From contig MNRO01000022.1 in NCBI GenBank assembly GCA_001915995.1, positions 78,209-142,208 of the forward strand: a stretch of DNA of 64,000 nucleotides, read 5' to 3'. The DNA comes from Clostridium sp. 26_21 (GTDB lineage Bacteria > Bacillota > Clostridia > TANB77 > CAG-508). The translations under genes were made by a program, and so were the position numbers. The notes under the pieces are model-generated. The model had not been told where the DNA came from. It saw only the letters and a list, made by a program, of their open reading frames with translations, and searched no databases. Below are positions 9,605 through 17,551 of the stretch, in pieces (position 1 is the first letter of the stretch; each line of letters begins with the position of its first letter).

Positions 9605-9697
9605 TGAATAAAGTTATTACACAGAATAACTTCAGATAATTGTTTTATATCTGGAGGTCTGTATTAAGCCTCCATAACAATTAAAGGAGGATATATA
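9605..9697 (+). promoter_or_regulatory. Structured 5' leader with competing anti-Shine-Dalgarno pairings
   Basis: The leader can form AAGTTATT/AATAACTT (9611-9618 with 9625-9632), CAGATA/TATCTG (9633-9638 with 9648-9653) and GGAGG/CCTCC (9653-9657 with 9669-9673). The same CCTCC is also complementary to the real Shine-Dalgarno GGAGG at 9686-9690. A further alternative helix joins TAATTGTT (9637-9644) to AACAATTA (9676-9683). The two GGAGG copies competing for one CCTCC look like an ON/OFF translational switch. The pairings are seen directly; the regulatory role is inferred, and no known riboswitch class was recognised. Confidence 0.5.
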
Positions 9698-10171
9698 ATG
9701 AGTTTGGATACTTCGCGTTATTTTAAAAATTTTTCAAAAATTGAAGTTGATATGACAATCATATTTGATAATGAAGAAGGTATTTTTGGTAATGGAGAAC
9801 AAAAAATCCAAAAAATTTCAGCAATTAGATTATATTCTGTTTCTTGTGATGAACATGAAAATGGTTTTTCGATGCCAGAAGATAAAAATGTTAAGGTAGA
9901 TCGATATAATGGTTTTTCTGTAGTTCGTATTGGAAAACCTATCACAGTTAATTTTGAGTCAAAAGAAGCTCAAAGATTGATGCAGCTTGAACTTAGAGAA
10001 AAACAATCTATTATGGGATATTGGGATAAAAATTGTATAATGTTTGTTACAAGCAAGAAGGATTTTTTCATTATTATTGAAAAATTTATGAAAAATCTTT
10101 CTAAAGTAGAGTATATTATAAAGGAGTCTATAGATAATGATGAATGTTTTAAAGGATTGATGTTGAAGTAA
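9698..10171 (+). CDS. Protein of unknown function behind a candidate RNA switch
   Basis: I do not recognise this 157-residue protein. It is soluble, with no signal peptide or membrane helix and an alternating charged/aromatic pattern. Visible stretches include IDEV-like acidic strands near the start, KVDRYNGFSVVRIG at about residues 66-79, and a hydrophobic FFIII segment near 125. A strong AAAGGAGG site sits 7 bases before the ATG. Codon use is mixed, with CGT, CGA and TCG beside AGA, so it differs mildly from the core genes. It is monocistronic, with its own promoter, leader and terminator, which argues for independent regulation. Confidence 0.65.
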   Translation: MSLDTSRYFKNFSKIEVDMTIIFDNEEGIFGNGEQKIQKISAIRLYSVSCDEHENGFSMPEDKNVKVDRYNGFSVVRIGKPITVNFESKEAQRLMQLELREKQSIMGYWDKNCIMFVTSKKDFFIIIEKFMKNLSKVEYIIKESIDNDECFKGLMLK

Positions 10172-10197
10172 TCAAATAAAAAATGATTTTATCATTT

Positions 10198-10221
10198 CTC
10201 CCTTTGATAGGGAGTTTTTTT
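10198..10221 (+). terminator. Rho-independent terminator after the gene at 9698
   Basis: CTCCC (10198-10202) pairs with GGGAG (10210-10214), followed by a T-run of seven. Confidence 0.8.
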
Positions 10222-10372
10222 ATAATAGGAGAGTATACTTTACTATTATATAAAAGCTATAATTGCTAGCACTTTGAAATTTTCTCCTTTTAGTTGAAAA
10301 CTTAAATCTGGTGAGAATAAATCAAAGAAAAATCAAAAAAAATCCTTATTTGTTCTTATAGCTACTATTGAA
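10222..10372 (+). repeat. Dispersed structured intergenic repeat, copy A
   Basis: This 150-base stretch aligns along its length with 33649-33806. Both begin with an ATAATAGG palindrome directly after a terminator T-run. They then share GCTATAAT-GCTAGC, a TTTGA hairpin, GTGAGAA/GCGAGAA, AATCAAAGAAAAAT, and CTTATTTGTTCTT-TAGCTA. Copy A is the more degenerate of the two. No coding potential is seen. Confidence 0.7.
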
Positions 10373-10428
10373 AAAAGATTAAAAATATGTTAATATATTA
10401 AATTGATAATATTAAAAGGAGCCAAAAA

Positions 10429-11181
10429 ATGTTAAATCAATTTTCAAGAACAGAACTATTAATTGGGAAAGAAGGAATAGAAAAATTACAAAATGCAAAA
10501 GTTGCAATCTTTGGTATTGGAGGAGTTGGATCATTTGTAGTTGAGGGATTAGCAAGAGCAGGAATAGGAAATTTTATATTAATAGATGATGATAAAGTTT
10601 GTTTAACAAATTTAAATAGACAAATAATAGCAACAAGAAAAACAATTGGAAAAAATAAAGTTGAAGTTGCAAGAGATAGAATATTAGAAATTAATCCAAA
10701 TGCAAATGTAGAAATACATCAAGAATTTTTTATGCCAGATAGTGAGGAAATATTAGATAACACAGTTGATTATATTGTAGATTCAGTTGATACAGTAACA
10801 GCAAAAGTAGAATTAGTAGTAAGAGCTAACAGATTAAATATTCCTATTATGTCTTGTATGGGAACAGGAAATAAATTAGATCCAACAAAATTTGAAGTAA
10901 CAGATATTTATAAAACAAGTGTATGTCCACTTGCAAAAGTAATGAGAAAAGAATTAAGAACAAGAGGAATAAAAAAATTAAAAGTAGTATATTCAAAAGA
11001 AGAACCAATAAAACCAAATGAAAATTGTGAAAATAGTTGTAAAAATAATTGTATATGTCCTCCAGGAACAAAAAGAAAATGTACAATAAGAAATCAAGTG
11101 CCAGGAAGTATATCATTTGTACCATCTGTTGCAGGATTAATAATTGCAGGAGAAGTAATAAAAGAAATATTAAAAAAATAA
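10429..11181 (+). CDS. tcdA: tRNA threonylcarbamoyladenosine dehydratase (E1-like, ThiF/MoeB fold)
   Basis: TcdA (CsdL) cyclises t6A37 of ANN-decoding tRNAs to ct6A using ATP. The 250-residue protein opens with the Rossmann ATP loop GIGGVGS at 29-35. The E1-family segment DDDKVCLTNLNRQ follows near residue 54 and the adenylation region VDSVDTVTAKVEL near 115. A cysteine cluster near residues 199-218 (C-x3-C-x3-C-x-C...C) looks like a metal site. The start ATG has an AAAAGGAG site. MoeB and ThiF relatives are the alternatives, but length and the PGSISFVPSVAG end fit TcdA best. Confidence 0.88.
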   Translation: MLNQFSRTELLIGKEGIEKLQNAKVAIFGIGGVGSFVVEGLARAGIGNFILIDDDKVCLTNLNRQIIATRKTIGKNKVEVARDRILEINPNANVEIHQEFFMPDSEEILDNTVDYIVDSVDTVTAKVELVVRANRLNIPIMSCMGTGNKLDPTKFEVTDIYKTSVCPLAKVMRKELRTRGIKKLKVVYSKEEPIKPNENCENSCKNNCICPPGTKRKCTIRNQVPGSISFVPSVAGLIIAGEVIKEILKK

Positions 11182-11190
11182 TAAAATAAA

Positions 11191-11221
11191 TCCTATAGAT
11201 ATATTTTCTATAGGACTTTTT
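11191..11221. terminator. Convergent terminator between tcdA and spoVT
   Basis: TCCTATAGA (11191-11199) pairs with TCTATAGGA (11207-11215), followed by CTTTTT. The reverse strand offers a weaker ATTTATTTTATT tract. Confidence 0.75.
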
Positions 11222-11223
11222 AT

Positions 11224-11778
11224 TTATATTTCCATTTGGCTACCTAAAAATGTTGCTGCAGATTGAGCAATTTTAGTTTCAACTTCATTCATTTTTGTGT
11301 TAGCTTCTTTAGAAAGAAGAATTACAGTTCCAATTGTATCACCATTAGAAATTATTGGATATACAACTTGAGCATTATATTTTTTGTTATTAGAATCATT
11401 TTTTGTTATAGGAACAGAAATATTACTATTTTCGTTACTTGTATAAATTTCTTTATCTTCCATTAATTGTTCAAGTTCATCACTAACATTTTGTTCTAAA
11501 TATTCTTTTTTAGAACCACCAGAAACAGCTATAACAGTATCTTTGTCAGTAATGCAAGCTATATGACCAGTTGTTTTTGACAAAGTTTCAGCATATCCAG
11601 TAGCAAATTCAGATAATTCACCAATTGGTGAATATTTTTTTAATATAACTTGACCTTCTCTATCAGTGAAAATTTCTAAAGGTTCACCTTCTTTTATTCT
11701 TAAAGTTTTTCTTATCTCTTTTGGAATTACAACTCTACCTAAATCATCTATTCTTCTTACAACACCTGTTGCTTTCAT
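11224..11778 (-). CDS. spoVT: Stage V sporulation transcriptional regulator SpoVT
   Basis: SpoVT is an AbrB-type regulator active in the forespore and spore coat/cortex programme. The 184-residue length is typical. Residues 1-50 form the swapped-hairpin AbrB DNA-binding domain (MKATGVVRRIDDLGRVVIPKEIR), and residues 55-180 form a GAF-like effector domain. The ATG has an AAGGAGG site. Upstream on the minus strand, a TGTATA and an AATAATA about 17 bases apart vaguely resemble a sigma-G promoter, which I regard as weak. Its presence is the main evidence for a spore former. Confidence 0.95.
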   Translation of the reverse strand: MKATGVVRRIDDLGRVVIPKEIRKTLRIKEGEPLEIFTDREGQVILKKYSPIGELSEFATGYAETLSKTTGHIACITDKDTVIAVSGGSKKEYLEQNVSDELEQLMEDKEIYTSNENSNISVPITKNDSNNKKYNAQVVYPIISNGDTIGTVILLSKEANTKMNEVETKIAQSAATFLGSQMEI

Positions 11779-11869
11779 TTAATTTCCTCCTTATTTGGTT
11801 TGATTTTTTTGTATATTTTTATTATTACAAATAAGGAAAAATTTATACATTTTTTCTCATAATAATATA

Positions 11870-11898
11870 TTTACATTATGAAAATTAAGTGATATAAT
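11870..11898 (+). promoter_or_regulatory. Promoter of the gene at 11941
   Basis: TTTACA (11870-11875) and TATAAT (11893-11898) have a 17-base spacer. Confidence 0.75.
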
Positions 11899-11940
11899 AC
11901 ACAAGAAATATTTGGAAATAACAAAATAGGGAGGCAAAAA

Positions 11941-12198
11941 ATGACATTAGAAGAATTAGATAAAGATATAAATAAAAAAATTGCTGAAAATGAAGAATTT
12001 GTTAGATATACATTTTTCGAATTAAAAGTAAAACATAATTTGTCTGAAGATGAAATTGATGAAGTGTTAAGACTAGCAAGAAATAAATTTGAAAATTTAG
12101 GATATAGAGTATATTTTACAGGAGCAAAATATAATTATCAAGGTGAAAATAGAATTGTAGAATCAAATGAATATTTAGTTGCAATAAAAGGATTATAG
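11941..12198 (+). CDS. Small protein of unknown function
   Basis: I do not recognise this 85-residue protein. The first 55 residues look like charged amphipathic helices. The last 30 look like a beta-hairpin with several tyrosines (GYRVYFTGAKYNYQG). It is soluble and acidic. A GGGAGG ribosome-binding site lies 7 bases before the ATG and a good promoter lies upstream. Codon use matches the neighbours. A small DNA- or protein-binding factor is possible, but nothing in the sequence proves it. Confidence 0.65.
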   Translation: MTLEELDKDINKKIAENEEFVRYTFFELKVKHNLSEDEIDEVLRLARNKFENLGYRVYFTGAKYNYQGENRIVESNEYLVAIKGL

Positions 12199-12285
12199 AA
12201 TTTTTGGTGTAATAGTTGAGAATACTGGATTTGTCAATACATAAAAATAAAAATAAAAAAAATTTAAAAAATTTTTAAAAAAGTG

Positions 12286-12314
12286 TTGACAAATTTTAGA
12301 TTTGATACTATAAT
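12286..12314 (+). promoter_or_regulatory. Consensus promoter of tRNA-Gly
   Basis: TTGACA (12286-12291) and TATAAT (12309-12314) with a 17-base spacer lie 35 bases upstream of the tRNA. Confidence 0.85.
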
Positions 12315-12348
12315 AATAAATGTCTTAAGGAGAGAGACAAAACAACAT

Positions 12349-12422
<74 letters not shown>

Positions 12423-12430
12423 GAAATTGA

Positions 12431-12460
12431 AACAAACGATAACTCGTTTGTTTTTATTTT
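12431..12460 (+). terminator. Terminator after tRNA-Gly
   Basis: AACAAACGA and TCGTTTGTT form a stem with a TAAC loop, followed by TTTATTTT. Confidence 0.75.
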
Positions 12461-12537
12461 ATCTTAGTGAGTATAATATTCACTAACCTTACTCATTTAA
12501 ATAAAATGAGTTATATATCCAGAAGGAGGTGAAAATA

Positions 12538-12822
12538 ATGAATAAATACGAGAGTGTTGTCATTATTAATCCAAACGTTGATGAAGCAGGTTTAAAAGCT
12601 TTAGAGGACAAATTTACAGGATTAATAAATGCAAATGGAAGTGTTACTGAAGTTGAAAACATGGGTAAAAAGAAATTAGCATATGATATCAAGAAAAACA
12701 AAGAAGCATATTATATGGTATTTAAATTCGAAGCTAACCCAACACTTATAGCAGAACTTGAAAGAGTTTACAGAATAACAGATGAAGTATTAAAATTCAT
12801 CACAACAAGAAATATTGACTAA
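12538..12822 (+). CDS. rpsF: 30S ribosomal protein S6
   Basis: S6 binds the central 16S domain as a heterodimer with S18. The protein is 94 residues and starts MNKYESVVIINP. I chose the ATG at 12538 because the AAGGAGG at 12523-12529 sits 8 bases before it; the upstream in-frame GTG at 12529 overlaps that site. A hairpin ACTCATTT/AAATGAGT lies just upstream in the leader, where S6:S18 autoregulation occurs in other bacteria. I did not see the CCG motif of that leader. The order rpsF-ssb-rpsR is the conserved one. Confidence 0.96.
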   Translation: MNKYESVVIINPNVDEAGLKALEDKFTGLINANGSVTEVENMGKKKLAYDIKKNKEAYYMVFKFEANPTLIAELERVYRITDEVLKFITTRNID

Positions 12823-12899
12823 TTATCAATATTATAGATAGCTATAAATAATAAATTGAAGGGCCTAATTAAAGTTGAAAGGTATAAAAGGTATAAAAT

Positions 12900-13322
12900 A
12901 TGAATAAAGTAATTTTAATGGGGAGATTAACAAGAGACCCAGAAGTAAGATACACACAAACAAACAACACAGTTGTTGCATCATTCTCACTTGCAGTAAA
13001 TAGAAGATTTGCTAGACAAGGTGAAGAAAGACAAGCAGATTTTATAAACATAGTTGCTTGGAGTAAATTAGGAGAATTTTGTAGCAAATACTTTAAAAAA
13101 GGTCAACAAGTAGGGATTATAGGAAGAATTCAAACAAGAACATGGGATGATGACCAAGGTCAAAAACACTATGTTACAGAAGTTGTTGCCGAAGAAGCTT
13201 ATTTTGCAGATAGTAGAAGAGATGGAGAAGGAGCAAGTTCTTCATTCGAAAATACATTTGGAAATTCAATGCCAGGTGGAACAGATTTTGAAGTATCTTC
13301 AAGTGATGACCTACCATTTTAG
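12900..13322 (+). CDS. ssb: Single-stranded DNA-binding protein
   Basis: SSB coats single-stranded DNA during replication and repair and recruits partners through its C-terminal tip. The 140-residue protein has an N-terminal OB fold (MNKVILMGRLTRDPEVRYT, residues 1-105), a short Gly/Ser linker and the acidic tip SSDDLPF. The ribosome-binding site is weak: two AAAGGTATA copies precede the ATG rather than an AGGAGG. Expression may therefore lean on the rpsF transcript. It lies between rpsF and rpsR, as in other Firmicutes. Confidence 0.96.
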   Translation: MNKVILMGRLTRDPEVRYTQTNNTVVASFSLAVNRRFARQGEERQADFINIVAWSKLGEFCSKYFKKGQQVGIIGRIQTRTWDDDQGQKHYVTEVVAEEAYFADSRRDGEGASSSFENTFGNSMPGGTDFEVSSSDDLPF

Positions 13323-13341
13323 GAAGTAGGAGGAAATAGAA

Positions 13342-13629
13342 ATGGCAGACAAGAATAAAAAAAGAAATAATAACAGAAATAAAGATTATGATGATGATTT
13401 CAACCCAAAATTCAAAAAAATGAAGAAAAAGGTTTGCCCATTATGTGGTGACAAGAATTTTGTATTAGATTTCAAAAATTCTGATCAATTAAGAAAATTT
13501 GTTAATGATAAGGGAAAAATCTTACCAAGAAGAACAACAGGTGCTTGTGCTAAACATCAAAGAGATATAACACTTGCTGTTAAAAGAGCTAGACATATTG
13601 CTATATTACCATATGCAGCTAAAGATTAA
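13342..13629 (+). CDS. rpsR: 30S ribosomal protein S18
   Basis: S18 pairs with S6 on the 30S platform. The protein is 95 residues and has a lysine/asparagine-rich N-terminal extension of about 28 residues. It is the zinc-type variant: Cys32 and Cys35 (VCPLCG) with Cys69 and His72 (ACAKH) can form a metal site. The start follows a GTAGGAGG site. It closes the rpsF-ssb-rpsR operon. Confidence 0.95.
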   Translation: MADKNKKRNNNRNKDYDDDFNPKFKKMKKKVCPLCGDKNFVLDFKNSDQLRKFVNDKGKILPRRTTGACAKHQRDITLAVKRARHIAILPYAAKD

Positions 13630-13637
13630 TAGATTAA

Positions 13638-13667
13638 AAATTCATGAAGAAATTCATGAATTTTTTT
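13638..13667 (+). terminator. Terminator after rpsR
   Basis: AAATTCATGAA (13638-13648) pairs with TTCATGAATTT (13653-13663) over a GAAA loop and ends in seven T. Confidence 0.8.
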
Positions 13668-13670
13668 ATA

Positions 13671-13711
13671 TAGTAGGAAAGTTCTCCTTGTAGGAGTACT
13701 TTCTGTACTAA
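13671..13711 (+). repeat. Post-terminator palindrome related to the dispersed repeat
   Basis: TAGTAGGAAAGT, then TCTCC/GGAGT, then ACTTTC-TACTA form a hairpin directly after the rpsR terminator. The TATA-TAGGAAAGT start matches repeat copies A and B. Only the first hairpin of the repeat is present. Confidence 0.5.
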
Positions 13712-13721
13712 ATAAATATGG

Positions 13722-13779
13722 CGAGTCTTAGATTTTCTTAAAATTTTCAGTTGATAGAAAATCTTAGACTCGTTTTTTT
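13722..13779 (+). terminator. Second, long terminator-like hairpin between rpsR and dnaE
   Basis: CGAGTCTTAGATTTTCT (13722-13738) pairs with the near-perfect complement at 13756-13772, with one mismatch, and is followed by seven T. The loop is 17 bases. Confidence 0.65.
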
Positions 13780-13801
13780 ATGCGTTAAAATCAAGTATAT
13801 A

Positions 13802-13830
13802 TTGAAAAATAAGCTATTTTATGATAATAT
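13802..13830 (+). promoter_or_regulatory. Candidate promoter of dnaE
   Basis: TTGAAA (13802-13807) and TAATAT (13825-13830) are separated by 17 bases, 50 bases before the dnaE start. Confidence 0.5.
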
Positions 13831-13879
13831 TTAACCATAAATAAGAAAAAAATCACATCAAATTAAGGAGACGAAAAAT

Positions 13880-16800
13880 ATGTCAGAATTTGTGCATTTA
13901 CATATCCATAGTGAATTTAGCTTATTAGATGGAGCAAATAGAATAAAAGACTTGCCAGTAAGAGCAAAAGAATTAGGAATGAAAGCAATGGCAATAACAG
14001 ACCATGGAGTAATGTATGGTGCTATTGACTTTTATAAAACATGTAAAAAAGAAGGAATAAAACCAATAATAGGATGTGAAGTATATGTTGCACCACGTTC
14101 AAGATTTGATAAAGAACCAATAGATAAACAATATTATCATTTAATATTATTAGCTAAAAATAATCAAGGATATAAAAACTTAAGTAAATTAGTATCAATA
14201 GGCTTTACAGAAGGATATTATTATAAACCAAGAATAGATTTAGAAGTATTAGAAAAATATCATGAAGGATTAATATGTTTAAGTGCATGTTTAGCAGGTG
14301 CAGTAAATCAAGCACTATTAAATGGTCAAACAGAAAAAGCAGAAGAAATAGCATTATGGCATAAAAGAGTATTTGGAGAAGATTATTATATAGAAATACA
14401 AAATAATGGAATAAGAGAACAAGTATTAGCAAATCAAAAACTTGTACAATTGGCTAGAAAATTAGATATACCATTAGTAGCAACAAATGATGCACATTAT
14501 TTAAAAAGAGAAGATTCATATAGTCATGAAATTTTATTATGTATTCAAACAGGAAAAAGAATGAGTGATGAAGACAGAATGAAATTTGATACAGATGAAT
14601 TATATGTAAAATCACCAGAAGAAATGAGCGAATATTTTTCAGCATTTCCAGATGCAATAGAAAATACAGTAAAAATTGCAGATAAATGTAATGTGGAATT
14701 TGAATTTGGACATACAATATTACCTAATTATGATGTACCACCAGAATATACAACACATTATGATTTCTTAAAAAAATTATGTGATGATGGAATAAAAGAA
14801 AGATATGGAGAAAATCCATCAGAAGAAATTATAAAAAGAGCAGAATATGAAATTGGTGTAATCAAGAAAATGGGATATGTTGATTATTACTTAATAGTAT
14901 GGGATTTTATACATTATGCAAAAAGTCAAGGAATACCAGTAGGACCTGGAAGAGGATCTGGAGCAGGTTCAATACTTGCTTATGCAATTGGAATAACAGA
15001 TATAGATCCAATGAAATATGGATTACTATTTGAAAGATTTTTAAATCCTGAAAGAGTAAGTATGCCAGATTTTGATGTTGATTTTTGTTATGAACATAGA
15101 CAAGATGTAATAGATTATGTATCAAGAAAATATGGACATGATCATGTATCACAAATAATAACATTTGGAACAATGGCAGCAAAAATGGTAATAAGAGATG
15201 TTGCAAGAGTATTAGATTATCCATATTCAGAAGCAGATAAATTAGCTAAAATGATACCAAATGAAATACATATAACAATACCAAAAGCATTAGAACAAAA
15301 TAGAGAGTTAAAAGAATTATATGATACAGACCCAGAAGTACATAAATTATTAGAAATTGCAATGTCATTAGAAGGAATGCCAAGACAAGCATCAACACAT
15401 GCTTGTGGTGTTGTAATAACAAAAGATCCAGTAGATACATATGTTCCATTATATGTCAGAGATGGACAAATTTCGACACAATATATAATGACAACACTAG
15501 AAGAATTAGGGCTTCTAAAAATGGATTTTTTAGGCTTAAGAACATTAACAGTTATACAAGACACAATAAATCTTGTAAAACAAAATAGAGGAATAGATGT
15601 AGAATTTGATAAAGACATGTCAGACCCTAAAGTATATAAATTATGGCAAGAAGGTAATACATCAGGAATATTCCAGTTTGAATCACAAGGTATGACAAAC
15701 TTCATGAAAGAATTAAAACCAGATTGTTTAGAGGATTTAATAGCAGGAGTTTCATTATATAGACCTGGACCAATGGATCAAATACCAAGATATATAAGAG
15801 GAAAGCAAAATCCTGGACATAATGAATATACACATCCAAGTCTAGAACCAATATTAAATGTAACATATGGATGTATGGTATATCAGGAACAAGTAATGCA
15901 AATAGTAAGAGATTTAGCAGGATATTCATTAGGAAGAGCAGATTTGGTCCGTAGAGCTATGGGAAAAAAGAAACTTGATGTAATGGCAAAAGAAAGAGAA
16001 GTATTCATAAATGGCCAAGTAGATGAAAATGGAAATATAATTGTACCAGGCTGTGTAAGAAATGGGATTGATGCAGAATCTGCAAATAAAATATTTGATG
16101 AAATGTCTGAATTTGCAAAATATGCATTTAACAAGTCACATGCAGCATGTTATGCAGTAGTAGCATATAGAACAGCATATTTAAAATCATATTATCCAGC
16201 AGAATTTATGGCATCAATGTTGAATAGTTTTTTAGGAAATTTAGATAAAGTTCCAGAATATATAGATGAATGTAAAAGAATAGGCATAAAAATATTAAAA
16301 CCAGATATAAATAGTAGTAGCTCAAAATTTACAGTAGAATTTGATGAAAGTCAAGACAAGAATAATCAAATAGGACAAATTCGTTTTGGATTAGGTAGTA
16401 TAAAAAATGTAGGATTACAACCAATAGATAATATAATAAAAGATAGAAATGAACATGGAAAATTTGAAGGATTTACAGATTTTTGCGAAAGAGTTGAAGG
16501 AGAAGCAGTAAACAAAAAATGTGTAGAAAGCTTAATAAAAGCAGGAACATTTGATGAATTTTCAGAAACAAGAGCAACATTATTAGCCTCATTTGAAGCC
16601 ATAATGGATTTAGCACAAAGTTATAATAAAAAAGGAATGAATGGTCAAGTATCAATGTTTGATTTAGGTGGAGGACAAGAAGAAAACAATCTAAAAGAAA
16701 TAAAATATCAGTTTTCAGAGCAAGAAGAAATGACTGAAAACGAAAAATTATCAATGGAAAAAGAAATGCTTGGAATTTATATATCAGGACATCCACTAGA

Positions 16801-17470
16801 AAAGATAAAAGAACAAATAAAACAATTAACAAATATATCATCAAAAGAATTAAAAGAAATTGATGAACAAAACTCTTCAGAAGAAAATGAAGAAAATAAA
16901 GTACAAGAAATACTAAAATATGAAGATGGACAAGAAGTAAAAATTGCAGGAATTATAACATCTGTAAAAAAGAAATATACAAAAAATAATAAAATAATGG
17001 CATTTGTTACAATTGAAGATTTAAATGGTTCTGCAGAAATAATAATATTTGAGCCAACATTTTTAAAATATCAAGATAAATTATTAGAAGAAAATATTAT
17101 TATGATAAAAGGAAGATTAAGTATTAGAGAAGATGATAATACAAAAATAGTAGCACAAGAAATTAGAAATTTTGGAGAAAATTTTAGTGAAAATTCAAAT
17201 AAATATGAGAATAAAAAGCAAGATGCACAAAATACAGAAATTCAAAAGCCAAAACATCTAGTAATAGATATTACTAATATGGAAGAAACGGAAAAAGCTA
17301 AACTAAGAGGTGCTATAAGATTCTTTAATGGAGAAAAAAATAATATACCAGTAGCAGTTAAAACAGGTGATGAAATAAAACCTTGTGGTGCAATACATTT
17401 AACAGAAGAAATTTTAAAAGAATTTGAAGAGATTGCTGGAAAGCAAAATGTTAGTATTGACTTATATTAA
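13880..17470 (+). CDS. dnaE: DNA polymerase III alpha subunit DnaE
   Basis: DnaE is a C-family replicative polymerase. The 1196-residue protein begins with a PHP domain (HLHIHSEFSLLDG at about residues 6-18, ITDHGVMYG near 46). Catalytic Asp399 and Asp401 lie in MPDFDVDF, and a third is expected in LLKMDFLGLRTLT near 550. A helix-hairpin-helix region follows, then an OB fold at about 1000-1090. The DnaQ-like exonuclease insert that marks PolC is absent, so this is the DnaE type. In Firmicutes it usually works alongside PolC at primer hand-off. An AAGGAG site lies 8 bases before the ATG. Confidence 0.96.
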   Translation: MSEFVHLHIHSEFSLLDGANRIKDLPVRAKELGMKAMAITDHGVMYGAIDFYKTCKKEGIKPIIGCEVYVAPRSRFDKEPIDKQYYHLILLAKNNQGYKNLSKLVSIGFTEGYYYKPRIDLEVLEKYHEGLICLSACLAGAVNQALLNGQTEKAEEIALWHKRVFGEDYYIEIQNNGIREQVLANQKLVQLARKLDIPLVATNDAHYLKREDSYSHEILLCIQTGKRMSDEDRMKFDTDELYVKSPEEMSEYFSAFPDAIENTVKIADKCNVEFEFGHTILPNYDVPPEYTTHYDFLKKLCDDGIKERYGENPSEEIIKRAEYEIGVIKKMGYVDYYLIVWDFIHYAKSQGIPVGPGRGSGAGSILAYAIGITDIDPMKYGLLFERFLNPERVSMPDFDVDFCYEHRQDVIDYVSRKYGHDHVSQIITFGTMAAKMVIRDVARVLDYPYSEADKLAKMIPNEIHITIPKALEQNRELKELYDTDPEVHKLLEIAMSLEGMPRQASTHACGVVITKDPVDTYVPLYVRDGQISTQYIMTTLEELGLLKMDFLGLRTLTVIQDTINLVKQNRGIDVEFDKDMSDPKVYKLWQEGNTSGIFQFESQGMTNFMKELKPDCLEDLIAGVSLYRPGPMDQIPRYIRGKQNPGHNEYTHPSLEPILNVTYGCMVYQEQVMQIVRDLAGYSLGRADLVRRAMGKKKLDVMAKEREVFINGQVDENGNIIVPGCVRNGIDAESANKIFDEMSEFAKYAFNKSHAACYAVVAYRTAYLKSYYPAEFMASMLNSFLGNLDKVPEYIDECKRIGIKILKPDINSSSSKFTVEFDESQDKNNQIGQIRFGLGSIKNVGLQPIDNIIKDRNEHGKFEGFTDFCERVEGEAVNKKCVESLIKAGTFDEFSETRATLLASFEAIMDLAQSYNKKGMNGQVSMFDLGGGQEENNLKEIKYQFSEQEEMTENEKLSMEKEMLGIYISGHPLEKIKEQIKQLTNISSKELKEIDEQNSSEENEENKVQEILKYEDGQEVKIAGIITSVKKKYTKNNKIMAFVTIEDLNGSAEIIIFEPTFLKYQDKLLEENIIMIKGRLSIREDDNTKIVAQEIRNFGENFSENSNKYENKKQDAQNTEIQKPKHLVIDITNMEETEKAKLRGAIRFFNGEKNNIPVAVKTGDEIKPCGAIHLTEEILKEFEEIAGKQNVSIDLY

Positions 17471-17551
17471 AAAATTCTATAAAATAAAGAGTGTTAAAAA
17501 TATACAAAAACTAAAAATTGTTTTTAGTTAGATGAAAGGAATGTGATAAAC

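Noticed and set aside
12529..12537. GTG start for rpsF upstream of the chosen ATG
   Set aside because: The GTG overlaps the Shine-Dalgarno sequence; the same situation applies to GTGs at 19694 (rpmB), 25893 (rpmC) and 30058 (rplO).
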